DNA from: Chloroflexota bacterium
GTDB taxonomy: Bacteria > Chloroflexota > Anaerolineae > J036 > Brachytrichaceae
Direction of reading: 5' to 3'
DNA: 64,000 nt
NCBI GenBank assembly: GCA_023382055.1
Contig: JAMCQN010000013.1
Location: forward strand, 62,001-126,000
Made by a program: the position numbers and the translations under genes
The notes under the pieces: generated by a model
Seen by the model: only the letters and a program-made list of their open reading frames with translations
The model's database searches: none
What the model was told of the DNA's origin: nothing
Part shown: positions 63,512 through 64,000 of the stretch, piece after piece
Numbering within the stretch: the stretch's first letter is position 1
Layout of the letters: every line of letters starts with the position of its first letter

Positions 63512-64000
63512 TAAAGGTTTGTTTACGGCGGCCGCTGGGTACAACATCTCTGTGGCCGCCAATACTCATTAATCCCAACAACAATTGTCCGACCTTTTTC
63601 GGCAACACTTTCCCCACCCCGCCAGAACAGAATGACCGCGGCGCCGGTGCAACCGCGCCATTGGTTAGTCATTGCGCGGATTACCAAGGTGGTACTGACC
63701 TGAAGCGCTGCCATGTCTAGAGCGGGCGCCCGATATCCACCCGGCACAAGCTTCGACCAGGATTTTGATCTCACTTGCCACTGGTCGGGCGATGCATCAG
63801 GTGCTGTGACACCGACGTCTATATCCTGTATCGGCGTAGGATATGTAAAGCCGTGAATCGTTCGCCTCGTCGGTAGAAAACATCCACTTGATGTGTAACA
63901 GGGTTGGGCGCAACTGTCGCAGCGCGTTGGAAAGCGCTCTGACTCAAAATCGGGAGTGCAATATCTTCACCATCATGATGGCGAAACTTGCCAGTCCAAC
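63512..64000 (-). other. 489-bp stretch with a possible decayed gene on the minus strand
   Basis: On the minus strand one frame is open from 63966 down to a stop at 63523 (147 codons), with protein-like content in its last part (GGYRAPALDMAALQ, GRTIVVGINEYW). But there is no ATG in its first 60 codons and only an unsupported GTG at 63774. I recognise no family. It could be the damaged 3' part of a gene or a chance open frame. Nothing else is seen here. Confidence 0.25.

Overview
The window looks like part of a chromosome of a Chloroflexota bacterium, probably Anaerolineae-like. This is inferred from four things. Lysine synthesis is of the LysW-carrier type (LysJ-LysK-homocitrate synthase). 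The peptide-transporter lipoprotein has a Tat-type signal and a Thr/Pro/Ala-rich linker. Several very large GT-C membrane glycosyltransferases carry C-terminal beta-sandwich tails. Heptanucleotide tandem arrays (GAGATTG / CAGAAGT units) lie inside genes. Most of the DNA is GC-rich and densely coding, with many 1-4 base stop/start overlaps. No ribosomal RNA, CRISPR array, insertion sequence or phage gene is seen.

Layout. 1-3.9 kb (+): lysJ (5' end missing), lysK, a homocitrate synthase and a small membrane protein. 3.9-4.25 kb (-): three tRNAs (Phe, Gly, Ala). 4.3-7.6 kb (-): YgfZ-like protein, DinB-like protein, membrane cytochrome c, class I glutamine amidotransferase. 7.6-7.8 kb (+): a decayed tail of formate-tetrahydrofolate ligase. 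8.2-15.3 kb (+): a complete peptide ABC transporter operon ending in a small membrane protein. 15.3-26.6 kb: a structured inverted-repeat element, two hypothetical proteins, a multi-Ig lipoprotein, a PASTA Ser/Thr kinase, two tandem glycosidase-like proteins, a YbbR protein, and glnA behind a strong promoter and an intrinsic terminator in its leader. 26.6-35.3 kb (-): an operon radC / two GT-C transferases / CAP protein / 2-hydroxyacid dehydrogenase / GT2. 35.4-41.2 kb: zinc-ribbon membrane protein, pyruvate kinase, DegV, a third GT-C protein. 41.2-44.4 kb (+): rlmB, argS, dcd. 44.4-63 kb (+): a long surface-polysaccharide locus with a flippase, two epimerases, the three late enzymes of GDP-D-glycero-alpha-D-manno-heptose synthesis, methyltransferases, six GT-B transferases, two more GT-C transferases and a broken GT2 gene. 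A cyclophilin and an apparently decayed stretch close the window.

How the parts fit. Much of the window concerns the cell envelope. The heptose kinase, phosphatase and guanylyltransferase would make GDP-heptose, the two epimerases could tailor it, the GT-B enzymes would assemble repeat units, the flippase would export them, and the GT-C enzymes would add sugars outside. The PASTA kinase shares an extracellular beta-sandwich module with three of the GT-C enzymes, which suggests the same kind of ligand or partner. These links are inference from gene content and order.

The observations most worth checking are: heptanucleotide palindromic arrays inserted in frame in argS and a GT4 gene; an ArgRS whose HIGH motif reads TVAS; a probable attenuator or small RNA before a glnA whose adenylylation tyrosine is replaced by phenylalanine; the shared beta-sandwich module; a 131-bp element with 11-bp terminal inverted repeats; and TATAAT-like boxes 7-9 bases before several start codons, as expected for leaderless mRNAs.
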